A stretch of 64,000 nt of DNA from Buddleja alternifolia. Lineage: Eukaryota > Streptophyta > Magnoliopsida > Lamiales > Scrophulariaceae. The stretch spans positions 14,622,569 through 14,686,568 of the forward strand of contig CM033395.1 of the NCBI GenBank assembly GCA_019426215.1, written 5' to 3'. Below, one piece after another: positions 53,348 to 64,000 of the stretch; position 1 is the first letter of the stretch, and every line of letters starts with the position of its first letter. The notes under the pieces are model-generated. The model had not been told where the DNA came from. It did not search any database and saw only the letters and a program-made list of their open reading frames with translations. The translations under genes and the position numbers were made by a program.

Positions 53348-55117
53348 AGTTGGATTTCGCGAAAAATAACATAAACGCACAGGAAGGATTTCAAAAAAAA
53401 TTATTTTAAAATCCAAAGTTGAATTCAATGATCGAATATTCAAATTGCACGATAAACTTAACGAATAAAACTTACTCGTTAGAACGACGTCGTTGGAGAA
53501 TTTCTTCTTCCTCCAAGTGGTCGAAAATTTGAAGCTTCCAAATCTTCAATCCTTTGTTTGAATCTTCAAATCTTGAACTTGATCAATGAAAATAACGTCT
53601 CTAAATTGTCACGCACAGATCAACAATCGAGAAATTTCCCACTTGAACCTCTGATGGGTGACGGCTAGGGTTTAGAGAAGGGAGGAATATTTTCTCTTCT
53701 TTCTTTCTAGGAGAGTTGTGAAAGTTATGCTATTCTCTCTCTTGTTCAAAGTCAAAAAGTCCTTATATACCTCATGACTTATTGAACAAGTCAAAACAAA
53801 AGAGCCCTAAAATTGAGCTTCTCTTGGACGCCCAAGGAGGCCAAGTAGGCATCCTCTTGGACGCCTTCCAGAAGCCCTAGACTTGTTTTCTTTAATTAAT
53901 TTCTTATTTCAATTAATAATTTATTATATCCAATAAATAAATTAATTAAATAACCAAATTAATTAGATAAATTAATTCATTAATATATTTCCCTAGGAAA
54001 TTAATTAATAATTAATCTTATCCATATAATTAATTATTTCATCTAATGAATAATTAATTATTAAATTTATCTAATAAATTAAAACTCCGAGAAGAAAAAT
54101 AGAAATTCTTTTTCCATTTTTCTTTAACAATCCTTTAGCGCGACTCTTTAGGTTCGTTTCATTTGGCAATGAGAGGAAACCAAAGGAAGTGGGTAACACC
54201 AAGCCGGTCACGTGGCTCACTTCGTAACCCAAATGAAAATGAATAATAGGATCATTCTGCAAACTTCCAATCGTAAATACCATGTAAGTATAAACCATTT
54301 GTTCGTGTACCCCAGTCAAGTGAGAGTCATGGCTATGTCAAACTCACTGGACTTGACCATATGTATTAATTATAATAATACGAGATCATTGAGATCGATT
54401 TAGTGCCTCACACAATCGTCTCTTTTTGCTTTGGCCAAAGACTTTGATTTCTATTTATTTATAATCACGTAGGGTACTTTTTTACTCACTTATGAGAGAA
54501 CAAATCCCATTTAGATATCAGCTAAGACTATCATTTGCCCATCAAGCTGCAAATTGAGGTAGACCCCATCAACAGGTGATTGGGTTTAACTACTCTAATG
54601 AAATACATGACGTCACAAATGCATCTTTAGCATGATGTTTCAGGTCAAAGGTTCACTTACACCTATTAAGCATAATTAGTTCTGTCAATGACAGTCACAG
54701 AGTGAAAACCCATGTGACAAAACCGATGCGAGTCGTGTTCGAGCATATCAGTTCCACTGATGTGCCTACAATCTTAATCTCCTATCATTCGATGATACTA
54801 GATAGGCACTCCCATGTCAGAGATAAGATTGTACAAGTGTTCTAAGTCTTTATTTGTCCATTAAAGACTTCACTTTACTTGCGAACTTGTTTTTAGTAAT
54901 CAAGATCGATCTCTCTAGTGCCAATCTTTCTATTCCAGAGGAAGTAGAGTGATCGCACTGAAAACACGAACAAAACACTTTACACTATTTATAGATGCAA
55001 ATAAGATATAAGTGAAAACTAAATAATGCCTTTATTAATACTATCAAAATAAGTTAATTACAAGATAGATGATCTATCATTCTATCCTCTATGGCATCTG
55101 TGGGCATAATCCTAACA
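53348..55117 (-). repeat. 3' LTR of minus-strand copia element
   Basis: 1770 bp. The sense start is TGTTAGGATTATGCCC (55117) and the other end reads AAATCCAACT where TCCCAACA-like ends are expected, so the last base is changed. The shared block CGAACCTAAAGAGTCGCGCT is at 54137-54156. PPT AAGTGGGAGA lies just outside on the sense 5' side. Confidence 0.8.
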
Positions 55118-55726
55118 ATCTCCCACTTGCACTCAATGCCACTCATTGTGGTATCTTATGCACATCCCTTCCAGGTGTCGGTCCAGAACAGCCTGAGGTA
55201 GTGGTTAGGTGAATGGGTCAGCTATAATGTCAGCTGAGGCTATTTTCTGCACTACTATCTCTCGTCAGCCAACGATCTCTCTAATGATGTGAAATCTTCT
55301 CTCAATGTGTTTAGACTTGTTATGAGGCCTTCGTTCCTTAGCTTGCACTATTGCTCCATTGTTATCACAATAAAGTGGCAATGGGAGCTGTGAACTAGGA
55401 ACCACTTCAAGTTTACCAAGGAACTTTCTCATCCAAACAGCTTCTTTGGCTGCCTCTGAGGCTGCCATATATTCAGCTTTAGTGGTGGAATCCGCGGTTG
55501 TGCTTTGCTTGGAGATCTTCCAAGACACCGCCCCACCATTAAGCGTGAAAACTAACCCTGAAGTAGATTTACGGTTACCGACATCAGACTAGAAGTTCGA
55601 GTCACTGTAACCTTCTATCTTCAGGTCTTCAATTTCATAAGTAAGAATCATATCCATAGTTCTTTTGAGATACTTTAGGATATTCTTCATAGCTATCCAA
55701 TGTTACTTTCCCGGGTTTGCTTGAAA
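55118..55726 (-). pseudogene. pol: RNase H of minus-strand copia element
   Basis: 55265-55528 reads SWKISKQSTTADSTTKAEYM, AASEAAKEAVWMRKFLG and LYCDNNGAIVQAK, with Glu and the third Asp of RNase H. Upstream (55529-55726) the first Asp strand is found only out of frame near 55560-55610. A terminal VADPFT-like end lies near 55225. Several stops. Confidence 0.8.
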
Positions 55727-56681
55727 TCAACTCACCACTCTTACAGCATAGGCAATGTCGGGTCTTATACACAGCATTGCATACATTAGGCTACCAACTG
55801 CAGAAGCATAGGGTACTTTACTCATCTCCTTTCTATTTTCCTCACTTTGAGGACACATAGATTTGGACAACTGTACTCCATGGCTCAAGGAAAGAAACCC
55901 CTTAGAATTATTCATCCTAAACCTCTTTAGGACTTTTTTTAAGTAAAGGGCTTGGGAGAGACCTATCATTCTATTCGTTCTATCCTATAGATACGAATTC
56001 CTAGAATGTAAGTTGCTTCTGCCAAGTCTTTTATGGAAAACACACTCGAAAGCCATTTCTTGACTATGGCAAGCATTCCCATGCCATTTCTTATAAGTAG
56101 AATGTTATCCACATATAATACTAAGAATGAGATTTTTCTCCCACTAGTCTTCTTGTAGACACAAAGTTCATCTTTGTTCTTGATGAAGCTATATCCCTTT
56201 ACTACTACATCAAAACGGAGATTCCATCTTCTAGATGCTTGCTTGAGACCGTATATGGACCTCTCAACTTTACATACTTTATGGATATTGAACTCGGATA
56301 CAAAACCCTTTGGCTACTCCATATAGATATCCTCCTCGAGAATCCATTTTAGAAAGTCGTTTTGACATCCATCTGCCATATCTCACAGTCTAAGGATGCA
56401 ACTATGGATAACAGTATTCGGATGGACTTTATCATGGCCTCGGGCAAAAACATTTTTTACTAGTCAATTCTTTCTCTTTGACTATACCCTTTCGCCACGA
56501 GCCTGGCGTTATAGATGTCAACCTTTTCATCGCTACCTTTCTTTTCTTTATAGATCCACTTACATCCTATAGGTTTGACACCTTCAGGACGATCTACCAA
56601 AGTCCAGACTTGGTTTGATTCCATAGAGTCCATCTCTATTTCCATCGCTTCTCGCCATCTTGAAGCATCGACATCCATCAT
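55727..56681 (-). pseudogene. pol: Reverse transcriptase of minus-strand copia element
   Basis: 56460-56681 is the N-terminal part: ASRWREAMEIEMDSMESNQV, WTLVDRPEGVKPIGCKWIYK, YNARLVAKGYSQ. The middle (55970-56459) is in broken frames but still shows the VDVKTTF-like strand and an active-site region around 56120-56135. 55727-55969 covers MIGLSQALYL and PYASAVGSLMYAMLCIRPDI, the connection to RNase H. Confidence 0.8.
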
Positions 56682-56863
56682 CGCTTGATCATAGGTACAA
56701 GGATCATCTTCATGACCTTCTTGTACTACAGTGTGGAGCTGAGGCTCCCCCTACAGTAGATACCTATACCTTTCAGTTCATGTGGTATTCTACCAGATCT
56801 ATGTGGTGGTTGTGCTACTATTGGGTTAGGCCTTGGTTCTTGGACAGATGTCTCAGAGGGAGT

Positions 56864-57715
56864 TTAATTTTGTTCTTCTAGAACAATCTTTCTACCTTTA
56901 CCCCCTTCCAAGATGAATTCTTCTTCAAGGAAGTGGGCTTGTAGGGCCACAATGATTCTCTGATCATCATGTAGGTAAAAGAAGAATCCCATGAAATCTT
57001 CAAGATAACCAATAAAATGTCCCATGAGGGATCTAGTCTCCAATTTCTCCACTTTAGTCTTCTTGATATAAGCAGGACATCCCCAAATCTTAATATGATT
57101 AAGCCTTGGTTTCCTATTATTCCACATCTCATGCGGAGTCTTAGGAATGGATTTGGAGGGACATTTATTCAATATATAAGCAGGAGTAAGGAGCACGTAT
57201 CCCCACAACAAAATGGGTAAATTAGTGTAACTAAGTATGGAAAGAACCATGTCCAACAAAGCTCGGTTCCTTCGCTCGGCTACTCCATTTAGTTGAGGAG
57301 TTGCTGGTGGCGTTAGTTGTAACATTAATACTTGTTCTCTAAGGAATTCATCAAACTCGGCACTCATATATTCTCCTCCACGATCCGATCGCAGAGCTTT
57401 TATATTTTGCCCAGTTTGATTTTCTACCAAAGCTTTGAATTCTTTGAACATTTCAAAGGATTCAGACTTTTGCTTCATCATATACACTAGACCATATCTT
57501 GAATGATCGTCTGTGAAAGTGATGAAGTAATAGAAACCCCCACAAGATATTTCTCCAAATGGTCCACAAACGTCGGTGTACACTAATCCTAAGACTTGAG
57601 TGGTTCTTTCAAAAATCCCGGTGAAGGGTGATCTAGCTATCTTGCCTAAGAGACATGATTTACATGTTGGACAGGGATCCGACCCTAGTGAGCTTAAAAG
57701 CCCATCTTTTTCCAT
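56864..57715 (-). pseudogene. pol: Integrase of minus-strand copia element (284 codons open)
   Basis: Reads CPTCKSCLLGKIARSPFTG (end of HHCC finger), VYTDVCGPFGEISCGGFYYF (first Asp), ITFTDDHSRYGLVYMMKQKS, RSDRGGEYMSAEFDEFL (second Asp), TPQLNGVAERRNRALLDMV (Glu), then WGYVLLTPAYILNKCPSK, the C-terminal GHFIGYLEDFMGFFFYL and ALQAHFLEEEF. The DDE triad is intact. It ends at a stop just before the RT linker. The first His of the finger falls upstream of the ORF, where frame is lost. Confidence 0.88.
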
Positions 57716-57781
57716 TTTGTGAATCTTGAGTTCTCCAGCATGGCTTAGTCTAAGATGCCACTTTAGTCTTAAGTTAGCTTC

Positions 57782-58224
57782 TTACCTACCACATTTCTTA
57801 GTTACAACATTTAAATCGCAATTTAACTTAGAAAAACGGAATGTATATCCAATCTTAACTAAGATCGGAATAGTAACAATGTTTTTAAGCCCCTTGGGCA
57901 AAACTAAAACATTATCTAAAAACAACAAATGTCCAGAATTCAAATATAAAGAAGTAGATCCTATTCGAGTTGCTGCGACACTCTCCCCACTGCCTACTTT
58001 GATTATCATTTCTTCATGGCCCAACTTTCTACTTCTCTGCAGATCCTGTTCCAAACAACACAAAGGGCAGTAGCCCTTGAGTCTAGAATCCATAAAGTAG
58101 AAAAAAAGGTCATAGAACAAATAGTTTCAAAAACAAAAAGTTCCATACCTTTTGCGCCTTTGCCTAATTTGGGACAGTTCCTCTTCCAATGGCCAAGTTC
58201 ACCGCACTCGAGACATCTGTCCAT
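57782..58224 (-). pseudogene. gag-pol: Zinc knuckle and protease of minus-strand copia element
   Basis: 58006-58224 has a CCHC knuckle CLECGELGHWKRNC followed by the protease active site WILDSRATA, where DSGAT has become DSRAT (Gly to Arg), which would inactivate it. A frameshift near 58060 moves the rest of protease to 57782-58120 (KVGSGESVAATRIGSTSLYL, DNVLVLPKGLKNIVTIPILV). The region is transcribed toward integrase. Confidence 0.8.
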
Positions 58225-58562
58225 TTTCTTAGGTTCTTTGCTCTTATAAAACCCTTGAGCTATTCCCTTACCCTTTTGAACACCTCCTTTAGCTCCAAGC
58301 TTGCAAAGCTACTTCTTGTTTTTCTTCTTCTTAGACTTAGACTTTTTAGGTCTAGAAGAAATGACCAAGGCAGTTTCCTTTCTCTTTGGTTTCATTTGAG
58401 ATTGTGCAGTAACCAACTTGTTCATTAGCCCAGCTAAATTGCACTCTATCTCATTGCAGTTAAAGTTAAACACAAATTGGGAGAAGGAATCAGGAAGAGA
58501 TTGGAAGATTAAGTCAGTTTAGAGGGTGGTGTTCATGGTGAAGTCGAGAGCTTCTAATTTCT
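58225..58562 (-). pseudogene. gag: Gag C-terminal part of minus-strand copia element, truncated
   Basis: Reading leftward from 58562: ALDFTMNTTL, a stop, then TDLIFQSLPDSFSQFVFNFN, then a Lys-rich stretch and GVQKGKGIAQGFYKSKEPKK leading into the zinc knuckle. It matches the second half of the plus-strand gag (ILQSLPNSFSAFVINF). The N-terminal half is absent because the element is joined here to minisatellite. Confidence 0.75.
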
Positions 58563-58584
58563 ATATGTGAAGTATGTTTAATGC

Positions 58585-58970
58585 ATATGTGAAGTTGTTT
58601 AATGCATATAATAGAAATATTGTCAATTCATAAATGTAATATTATATGTTCCTAGACGAGGTATGCACACCTGAAGTATTCATAAGGCATATAAAATAAT
58701 GTAGAGTAGACGTATGCTCAATTCATAAATATACTATTGTATGTCCTTGCATGAGGTACTTATTTTGCACACCTGAAGCATTCATAAGCCATATGTGAAT
58801 TATGTTTAGTGCAAAGTTGAAGTATTTTCAGTTTATACATGCGGTATTGTATATCCCTATATGAGGTACTTATTTTGTGCACCTGAATGATTCATAAGCC
58901 ATACGTGGAGTACTTTTAGTGCGGATTAGAAGTATTTACAATTTGTACGTGCATTATGGTATGTCCTTAC
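58585..58970. repeat. Second copy of the minisatellite end
   Basis: Nearly identical to 52965-53347 in unit order, down to the last word GTATGTCCTTAC before the LTR start. It has a handful of substitutions and a few small indels by eye. Confidence 0.85.
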
Positions 58971-59864
58971 TGTTGGGCTTCGCGAAGAATAACATAAACG
59001 CAGTGGAAGGATTTCAAAAAATTTTATTTTAAAACCAAAGTTGAATTCAATGATAGCATATTCAAATTGCACAATAAACTTAACGAATAAAACTTACTTA
59101 TTAGAACGAAGTCGTTGAAGAATTTCCTCTTCTTCCAAATAGTCAAAGATTTGAAGCTTCCAAATCTTCAATCCTTTGTTTGAATCTTCAAATCTTGAAC
59201 TTGATCCAAACAACGCAAATACATTGTCTCTAAATTGTCACGCACGGATTAATAATCAAAAAATTTCCCACTTGAATCTCTAATGGGCGACGGCTAGGGT
59301 TTAGAGAAGGGAGGAATATTTTCTCTTCTTTCTTTTTAGGAGAGTTGTGAAAGTTATGATATTCTCTCTCTTGTTCAAAGTCAAAGAGTCCTTATATACC
59401 TCATGACTTATTGAACAAGTCAAAACAAAAGAGTCGTAAAATTGAGCTCCTCTTGGATGCCCAATGAGGCCAAGTAGTGGACGCCTTCTAGAAGCTCGGG
59501 ATTTGTTTTCTCTAATTAATTTATTATTTCAATTAATAACTTATTATATCCAATAAATAAATTAATTAATTAAATAACCAAATTAATTAGATAAATTAAT
59601 TCATTAATATATTTCCCTAGGAAATTAATTAATAATTAATCTTATCCATATAATTAATTATTTAATTTATCCAATAAATTAAAACTCTCTATTTTTCTTT
59701 ATCAATCCTTTAGCGCTACTCTTTAGATTCATTTAGTTTGGCAATGAGAGGAAACCAAAGGAAGTGGGTAACACCTAGCCAGTCACGTGGCCCACTTTGT
59801 AACCTAAATGAATACGAATGATAGGATCATTCTGCAACCTTCCCATCGTAAATACCATGTAAGT
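58971..59864 (-). repeat. Second copy of the copia LTR (partial), cut by an Athila-like element
   Basis: Matches 53348-54296: same start after GTCCTTAC (TGTTGGGCTTCGCG), the AGAACGA-GTCGTTG region, TTAATTAA-rich part and the shared block (mutated) at 59712-59731. It ends at GTAAATACCATGTAAGT, where the Athila-like LTR begins. Small differences include a 14-bp loss near 59476. Confidence 0.8.
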
Positions 59865-61782
59865 TGATAAGAGGTGTTTTTACGTGTTTTTAAGACCGTA
59901 ATTCTTATGATTTGGATTCACTTATTGCTTAAATCATGTCACATTTGCATTTAATAGGTGTGTTAAGTGAATACAGGTAATAAATGAGAATACATGAAGA
60001 AAAGGGAAGAAAAACGATGTACAAAACAAGTTCAAGCATGTTTTTCAACACCTAGGCGGTTTATGCATCTCCTACCACATTCGAGCGATAATTCCGTATA
60101 TTTCGAGACCGACTTAGACAAAGTTTCCTTCTACAAAGTTTTAGATGTATGTCTTAGCTTCAAATGGGAACTTGAAACATCCAAATCGGAGGTCTATAGA
60201 GATAATTGTGAAGGAAATATGATTGCTGCGCCGAACAGAGAAGTACATGTGTCAGGATACGCCCCAGCGCCCTCCTAGTCATGCCTAGGCATGGATAGTC
60301 CGAATGTTACTTCTTTTTTTAGCCTAAATTCCAGCATTATATGATGGGTAAGAATCACTTTTGGCCATAATTCAACACATGTGTTGAGGGGTTGTCATAA
60401 GTGTGTTTCTTGGTAGATTTACTTTATGGGCGCTAAATCAGAAACAACCTCCATGTTGAAACGTAATTTACGTATACTTAGAGACCGAATTGGACAAAAT
60501 GTCCTTCTTCACAGTTGTAGATCTATGTGTTATCTGAACATGGGGACTTGAATCATCCAATTTGGAGATCTGTGGAGAAGTTTATGAGGAAAATACTAAG
60601 ACTGCGCTGGAAAGCAAGAAAATGGCAGCATGCATGTGTTTTGTTGAAGTTTTCACATGGTTATGCTTGGTGGAATTCTTAATGGCCGAAAGTTCAACAT
60701 TTTTTAGCTGGTTGGAATCTTAAAAGCCAAACTTTAAGCATCACCTTAGGTGGAATTCTCATTGGGGAACTTTAATGGGAATTCTTAATGCATACTTTAG
60801 TGGAATTTTTGGCTATAAAAGGAGGGGGAACCCATACTCTTCATCATTGACTATCAATTTCAGATTCTTGGAGGAGAGGAGGAGGAGGAATCAGTCCTCA
60901 AGCTTCATTCATCACCATTCTTCATCATTCTAAGAGGAGAAAGCTAGGAATTGAAGCTCCAATCAAGGGGCCATCATCTATCACATTAGAGGGAGTTTTT
61001 ATAGCCTTTTCATTTCATTCATGTCTATGAACATGTGTATTTATTCATTATTGTTTTTCATAATATCTATCATGAACTAAATTCATAAGACTAAGGCCAT
61101 GTAAGGTCAAATTGTGATATATGCTTATAATAGATGATTGTTGAGGTTATACTTATATTGTTATGTGATGTGAATTGTGTTTTTGTCTATCTTGCATATA
61201 CTTGATCACTATATGTTAGAATCTTATGCCTAGGTTAATATTTCGGGAGAAAATTGACTTAGGGTGCAAGAAATTCACATTATGACCCGTAACTAATGAG
61301 GAATTGCTCTAGACATAGGTAAAGATTCCCGAGTGAAGTTGTTCGATTCAAATCGAGTGAACTCTAGTACGTTAATGCATGTTTAGTGGTTAGATTTCCA
61401 GATAGGAATATTTGGGAAATCACGATCTAAGCATAGGAGTTTATACGCGAGACATCGGTTATTCTCTACCCTCGGAGCTCTCACCATAACAATATAAGCG
61501 TAATCCTTCAACGAGAATCTTTATAAGTATAATTGATCAATTTGAACCTAGCATGTGCCTTAGTCTCCCTTTCCATTTTGTTTTAAATCATTTGTTCAAC
61601 CTTGTTCTTATCTTACGCATTTCACACTCATTTTACCTTTATTGTTTTGATCTTTGTTGTTATAAAATCTTAAACTAGAATTCAAGTCCTTGTGGTTCGA
61701 CAATCCGGACTTCTCGTCTACTTTTATTACTACACACGACTAGTGCACTTGCTATTATAGCACGTTAGCTTTTAGCGTGTCA
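59865..61782 (+). repeat. 5' LTR of second Athila-like element
   Basis: 1918 bp. TATA box at 60814. It contains two copies of a related 100-bp stretch (near 60085-60200 and 60465-60580, both with CGAGACCGA or GAGACCGAATT, AAACTTGAAA-type words) and GCCCCAGCGCC at 60262-60272, followed by the palindromic GCCTAGGC at 60286-60293. Confidence 0.85.
60814..60820 (+). promoter_or_regulatory. TATA box of second Athila-like LTR
   Basis: TATAAAA followed by GGAGGGGG, about 950 bp into the LTR. Confidence 0.65.
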
Positions 61783-61788
61783 AGTTTT

Positions 61789-61806
61789 TGGCGCCGTTGC
61801 CGGGGA
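61789..61806 (+). other. Primer binding site of second Athila-like element
   Basis: TGGCGCCGTTGCCGGGGA, identical to the site at 13048, six bases after the LTR. Confidence 0.9.
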
Positions 61807-61941
61807 CTTGTTCATTTTAGTTTTTGATTTTTCGTTTAAATTTTCATAATTTTTAGTTCTTCGTTTATTTCTAACCTTTCTTTTATTTTATTATTCTAAT
61901 TTTGTTTTTTGTGTTTAATTGTTAGGTGTAATTTGTGGTGC

Positions 61942-63342
61942 ATGACCCGCTCTTCTAACGAGCCTCTATACAATTTTGAGCCGGAGATAGAGCGTGTTCT
62001 TCGATCTAGTAGACGCGCTCGAGAAATGGCCGACAATCTAAATCCAAATGGGAATTTTCCCGACATAAATCTCCTGGAAAACAGGGAATGGTTGCAAAAT
62101 CTATTCCAAGCTATGCAATCGGCACCTCCTCAAAGACTTCCATCGGTCTGGGAAAGTCTACCTCCAAGGGTCCACACCATACCGGGGCCCGTAGTCTTTC
62201 CAAATTTCTATGCACCAAATTATCACATTCCGTCACACATCTTTAGCATGGTGCAAAGCGAACCCTTCTATGGAGAGACCCATGAATCACCTCATGAGCA
62301 TTTGGAGACTTTAGACGACACTCTCATGACTACTCAATTTCATCCACGGGATCTTGATGCAATTCGTCTAAGAGTCTTCCACTTCTCATTAAAGGAAAGG
62401 GCAACCATGTGGTACAAGTCTCTACCACCCCAATCCATCACAACATGGGGACAATTGGTTGATGCCTTTTTGAGAAAATTCTTTCCACCCTCCAAAATCA
62501 ACGAGCTAAGGAGCAATATTAAAGAGTTTAAGCAAGGGAATCATGAGTCCTTGGTCGAGGCATGGGCTAGATATAAAAACATGCTCCGAAAATGCCCGGA
62601 TCACAACCTAAAGTTGAGCGAGCAAGTACTACGATTCCATGATGGAGTCCGATCGCGCATCCGAAATAGGCTCAATGCCGGCGTCGGTGGTGATCTCCTT
62701 GGGCTCGATTGCCAAAGTGTGTGGGACATGATTGAGCAATTAGCCCGGGAAGATGAGCTCTATCCCGATGATGAAGAGATCACACCCACTAAAAAAATTG
62801 CTCGTGTTCAAGAGTTGGAAAAAGAAGTCATTTTGGAAACAATGGTTGGCAATGTAAACTATGTTGGAAATGCCAATCAACCTCAATTGAACTTCCATGT
62901 GCCCGAAAATTTTCCAAGGAGGCCCAATCCGGCACAAAACGCCCATATCAATATCTATCAAGCACCAAGGCCTCCATTCATCAACAATCAAGCTCAAAGG
63001 CAAGGTAATCCTCATGTACAAAGGCAAGTTAGGCCTCCTACAACCGATGAACGTCTTGATGAGGAAATAAAGAAATCGGATTCAGCAATCAACGAACTCC
63101 GTACTATGATGAAGGATTTAATGATGGATATGAAGGATTTGAAGACACAAATGGGTCAAATGGCAAAGACAATCAGCGAGAGAGCCCCGGGAACTTTACC
63201 AAGTGACACGAAAAAGAACCCGAAAGAGCAATGCTATGCAATTACCTTGAGAAGTGGCGAACAGGTAAAAGGTGATAATGTTCGCACTGATGCGCCCGAG
63301 CGCCCATCCATCCATGCCCAGGTGCCCTTGTCGCTGCGCTAA
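61942..63342 (+). CDS. gag: Gag of second Athila-like element
   Basis: Start at ATG 61942 (MTRSSNEPLYNFEPEIERVL), aligning with the other Athila-like Gag start; the 11 codons upstream in frame lack a Met. The capsid-type Gag domain covers about residues 100-260: FYGETHESPHEHLETL, RLRVFHFSLKERATMWYKSL, ITTWGQLVDAFLRKFFPPSK and WARYKNMLRKCPDHN. The tail holds a predicted coiled region (DSAINELRTMMKDLMMDM) and the Athila signature AITLRSGEQ. No CCHC knuckle is seen, unlike the first element. The ORF stops at TAA 63340-63342 in a repetitive Pro-rich stretch, but the same frame stays open beyond, so the stop may be a point mutation or a readthrough site. Confidence 0.85.
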   Translation: MTRSSNEPLYNFEPEIERVLRSSRRAREMADNLNPNGNFPDINLLENREWLQNLFQAMQSAPPQRLPSVWESLPPRVHTIPGPVVFPNFYAPNYHIPSHIFSMVQSEPFYGETHESPHEHLETLDDTLMTTQFHPRDLDAIRLRVFHFSLKERATMWYKSLPPQSITTWGQLVDAFLRKFFPPSKINELRSNIKEFKQGNHESLVEAWARYKNMLRKCPDHNLKLSEQVLRFHDGVRSRIRNRLNAGVGGDLLGLDCQSVWDMIEQLAREDELYPDDEEITPTKKIARVQELEKEVILETMVGNVNYVGNANQPQLNFHVPENFPRRPNPAQNAHINIYQAPRPPFINNQAQRQGNPHVQRQVRPPTTDERLDEEIKKSDSAINELRTMMKDLMMDMKDLKTQMGQMAKTISERAPGTLPSDTKKNPKEQCYAITLRSGEQVKGDNVRTDAPERPSIHAQVPLSLR

Positions 63343-64000
63343 GGTGCCGATTGTCACGCCCAAGCGCCACATTCTGTATCCTCCATAGCTAGCCCTTCAA
63401 CTCCAACGCATCATCCCATCGAGGTTCGTCTTCCATTTCCAAATGCACAAAAAACGAAAAAGAAGGATATGGATCTGATTTTCCGTAGGATTGTGGCGAC
63501 TCTTTGTGAGGACCCGGGGAGGCTCACCATTCCGTGCACCATTGGCCCTCTTACTTTTGAAAAGGTTATTTGCGATACAGGAGCAAGTATCAATCTCCTC
63601 CCGTATTCTCTCTTCAAGAAGTTGGGCCTTGGAAATCCCAAACCGACATCAATGAGCCTCCAACTCGCCGATGGATCAATTAAGAGACCAAAGGGGATAA
63701 TAGAAGATGTTATTGTACAAGTTGACAAATTCTTTTTCCGGGTTGACTTTGTGGTCCTTGATATGGAGGAAGATGTTGAGATGCCCTTGATTCTAGGAAG
63801 ACCTTTCCTAGTCACTAGCAATGCCAAGATCGACATGGGAAAAGGTAAGTTATCATTGAAGGTAGGAGATGTAAAAGTGATATTTGATGCTTCAAATAAC
63901 AGGAAACCATCTATGGATGATCTTACTTGTTCCAATATCGATGTTATTAACCCTTCTTTTGATGAGAAATGTGCAAATGGCAAGGCTAAGGGCACACTCG
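63343..64000 (+). CDS. pol: Protease region of Athila-like pol, in frame with gag, open to window end
   Basis: Same frame as gag across one TAA. Reads RIVATLCEDPGRLTIPCTIG, the active site VICDTGASINLLPYSLF (a canonical D-T-G-A, unlike D-L-G-A in the first element), LADGSIKRPKGIIEDVIVQV, and LILGRPFLVTS. No further stop occurs in the remaining 650 bases, so the copy is likely to be read on into RT outside the window. Confidence 0.85.

Larger units (their letters stand above)
53348..58562 (-). mobile_element. Ty1/copia element, minus strand, truncated in gag
   Basis: 3' LTR at 53348-55117, then purine tract, RNase H, RT, integrase, protease and part of gag reading leftward. It breaks off in gag at about 58562, where minisatellite resumes. 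No 5' LTR in the expected place (it should begin directly after a primer site). The same family as the plus-strand element at 31353-41707, but better preserved in integrase. Confidence 0.8.
59865..64000 (+). mobile_element. Second Athila-like Ty3/gypsy element (5' part)
   Basis: 5' LTR 59865-61782 (TGATAAGAGG to GCGTGTCA), primer site, gag and start of pol, running off the window. The 5 bases before it are TAAGT; the undisrupted LTR copy reads GTAAGTATAAACC, so TAAGT followed by ATAAACC should be found at its far end. Apart from one in-frame TAA, gag and protease are open, so this copy may be the most recent or best kept. It belongs to a different subfamily from 11684-23721 (longer LTR, Gag distant). 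Confidence 0.9.

Overview
This is repeat-only plant DNA. The evidence is two plant Ty3/gypsy lineages (Athila-like with a tRNA-Asp-type primer site, and Tat-like with two RNase H domains), several Ty1/copia elements, plant L1-type LINEs carrying an RNase H domain, and a PIF/Harbinger-like element. Gene-free, AT-rich, deeply nested retroelements suggest pericentromeric heterochromatin of a eudicot; the species cannot be named from this sequence. No intact cellular gene, tRNA, rRNA or CRISPR array was found.

Layout. (1) 1-24607: a decayed Tat-like gypsy element (gag tail, two RNase H domains, broken integrase, tandem-repeat 3' region, 3' LTR). It was split twice. At 1683-10079 an Athila-type solo LTR sits in the integrase (target duplication GTTCT) and itself holds a 2.1-kb solo LTR (1741-3836, GTTAC) and a young minus-strand copia element (5039-9875, CCTTG). 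At 11684-23721 a full-length 12-kb Athila-like element (duplication CCCTG, 1359-bp LTRs about 99% identical) has gag, pol and a third ORF, all broken by small lesions. (2) 24608-45690: a LINE whose RNase H domain is split by one large LTR element, 25510-45206 (duplication TAATT). The left LTR of that element carries a 3.6-kb Harbinger-like element filled with TG-rich minisatellite and a solo LTR. Its interior carries an old copia element (31353-41707). Its right LTR carries a truncated LINE. (3) 45690-53347: decayed LTR material, a solo LTR with duplication ATAAT, an unassigned stretch with possible coding remnants, and a minisatellite holding an Athila-type solo LTR (CTAAT). (4) 53348-59864: a minus-strand copia element cut off in gag, followed by a second copy of the minisatellite plus LTR start, which looks like a tandem duplication. 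(5) 59865-64000: the 5' LTR, gag and protease start of a second Athila-like element that runs off the window.

Nothing here works as an operon. The genes are gag-pol polyproteins or their fragments, and only the last element might still be near-intact (one in-frame stop). The most unusual structures are regular arrays of about 40-nt hairpins in the LTRs and 3' spacer of the Athila-like element, GC-rich palindromes of similar wording in other families, the minisatellite-filled Harbinger-like element, a copia element with non-TG/CA LTR ends, and a roughly 20-bp block conserved across six copia LTRs.
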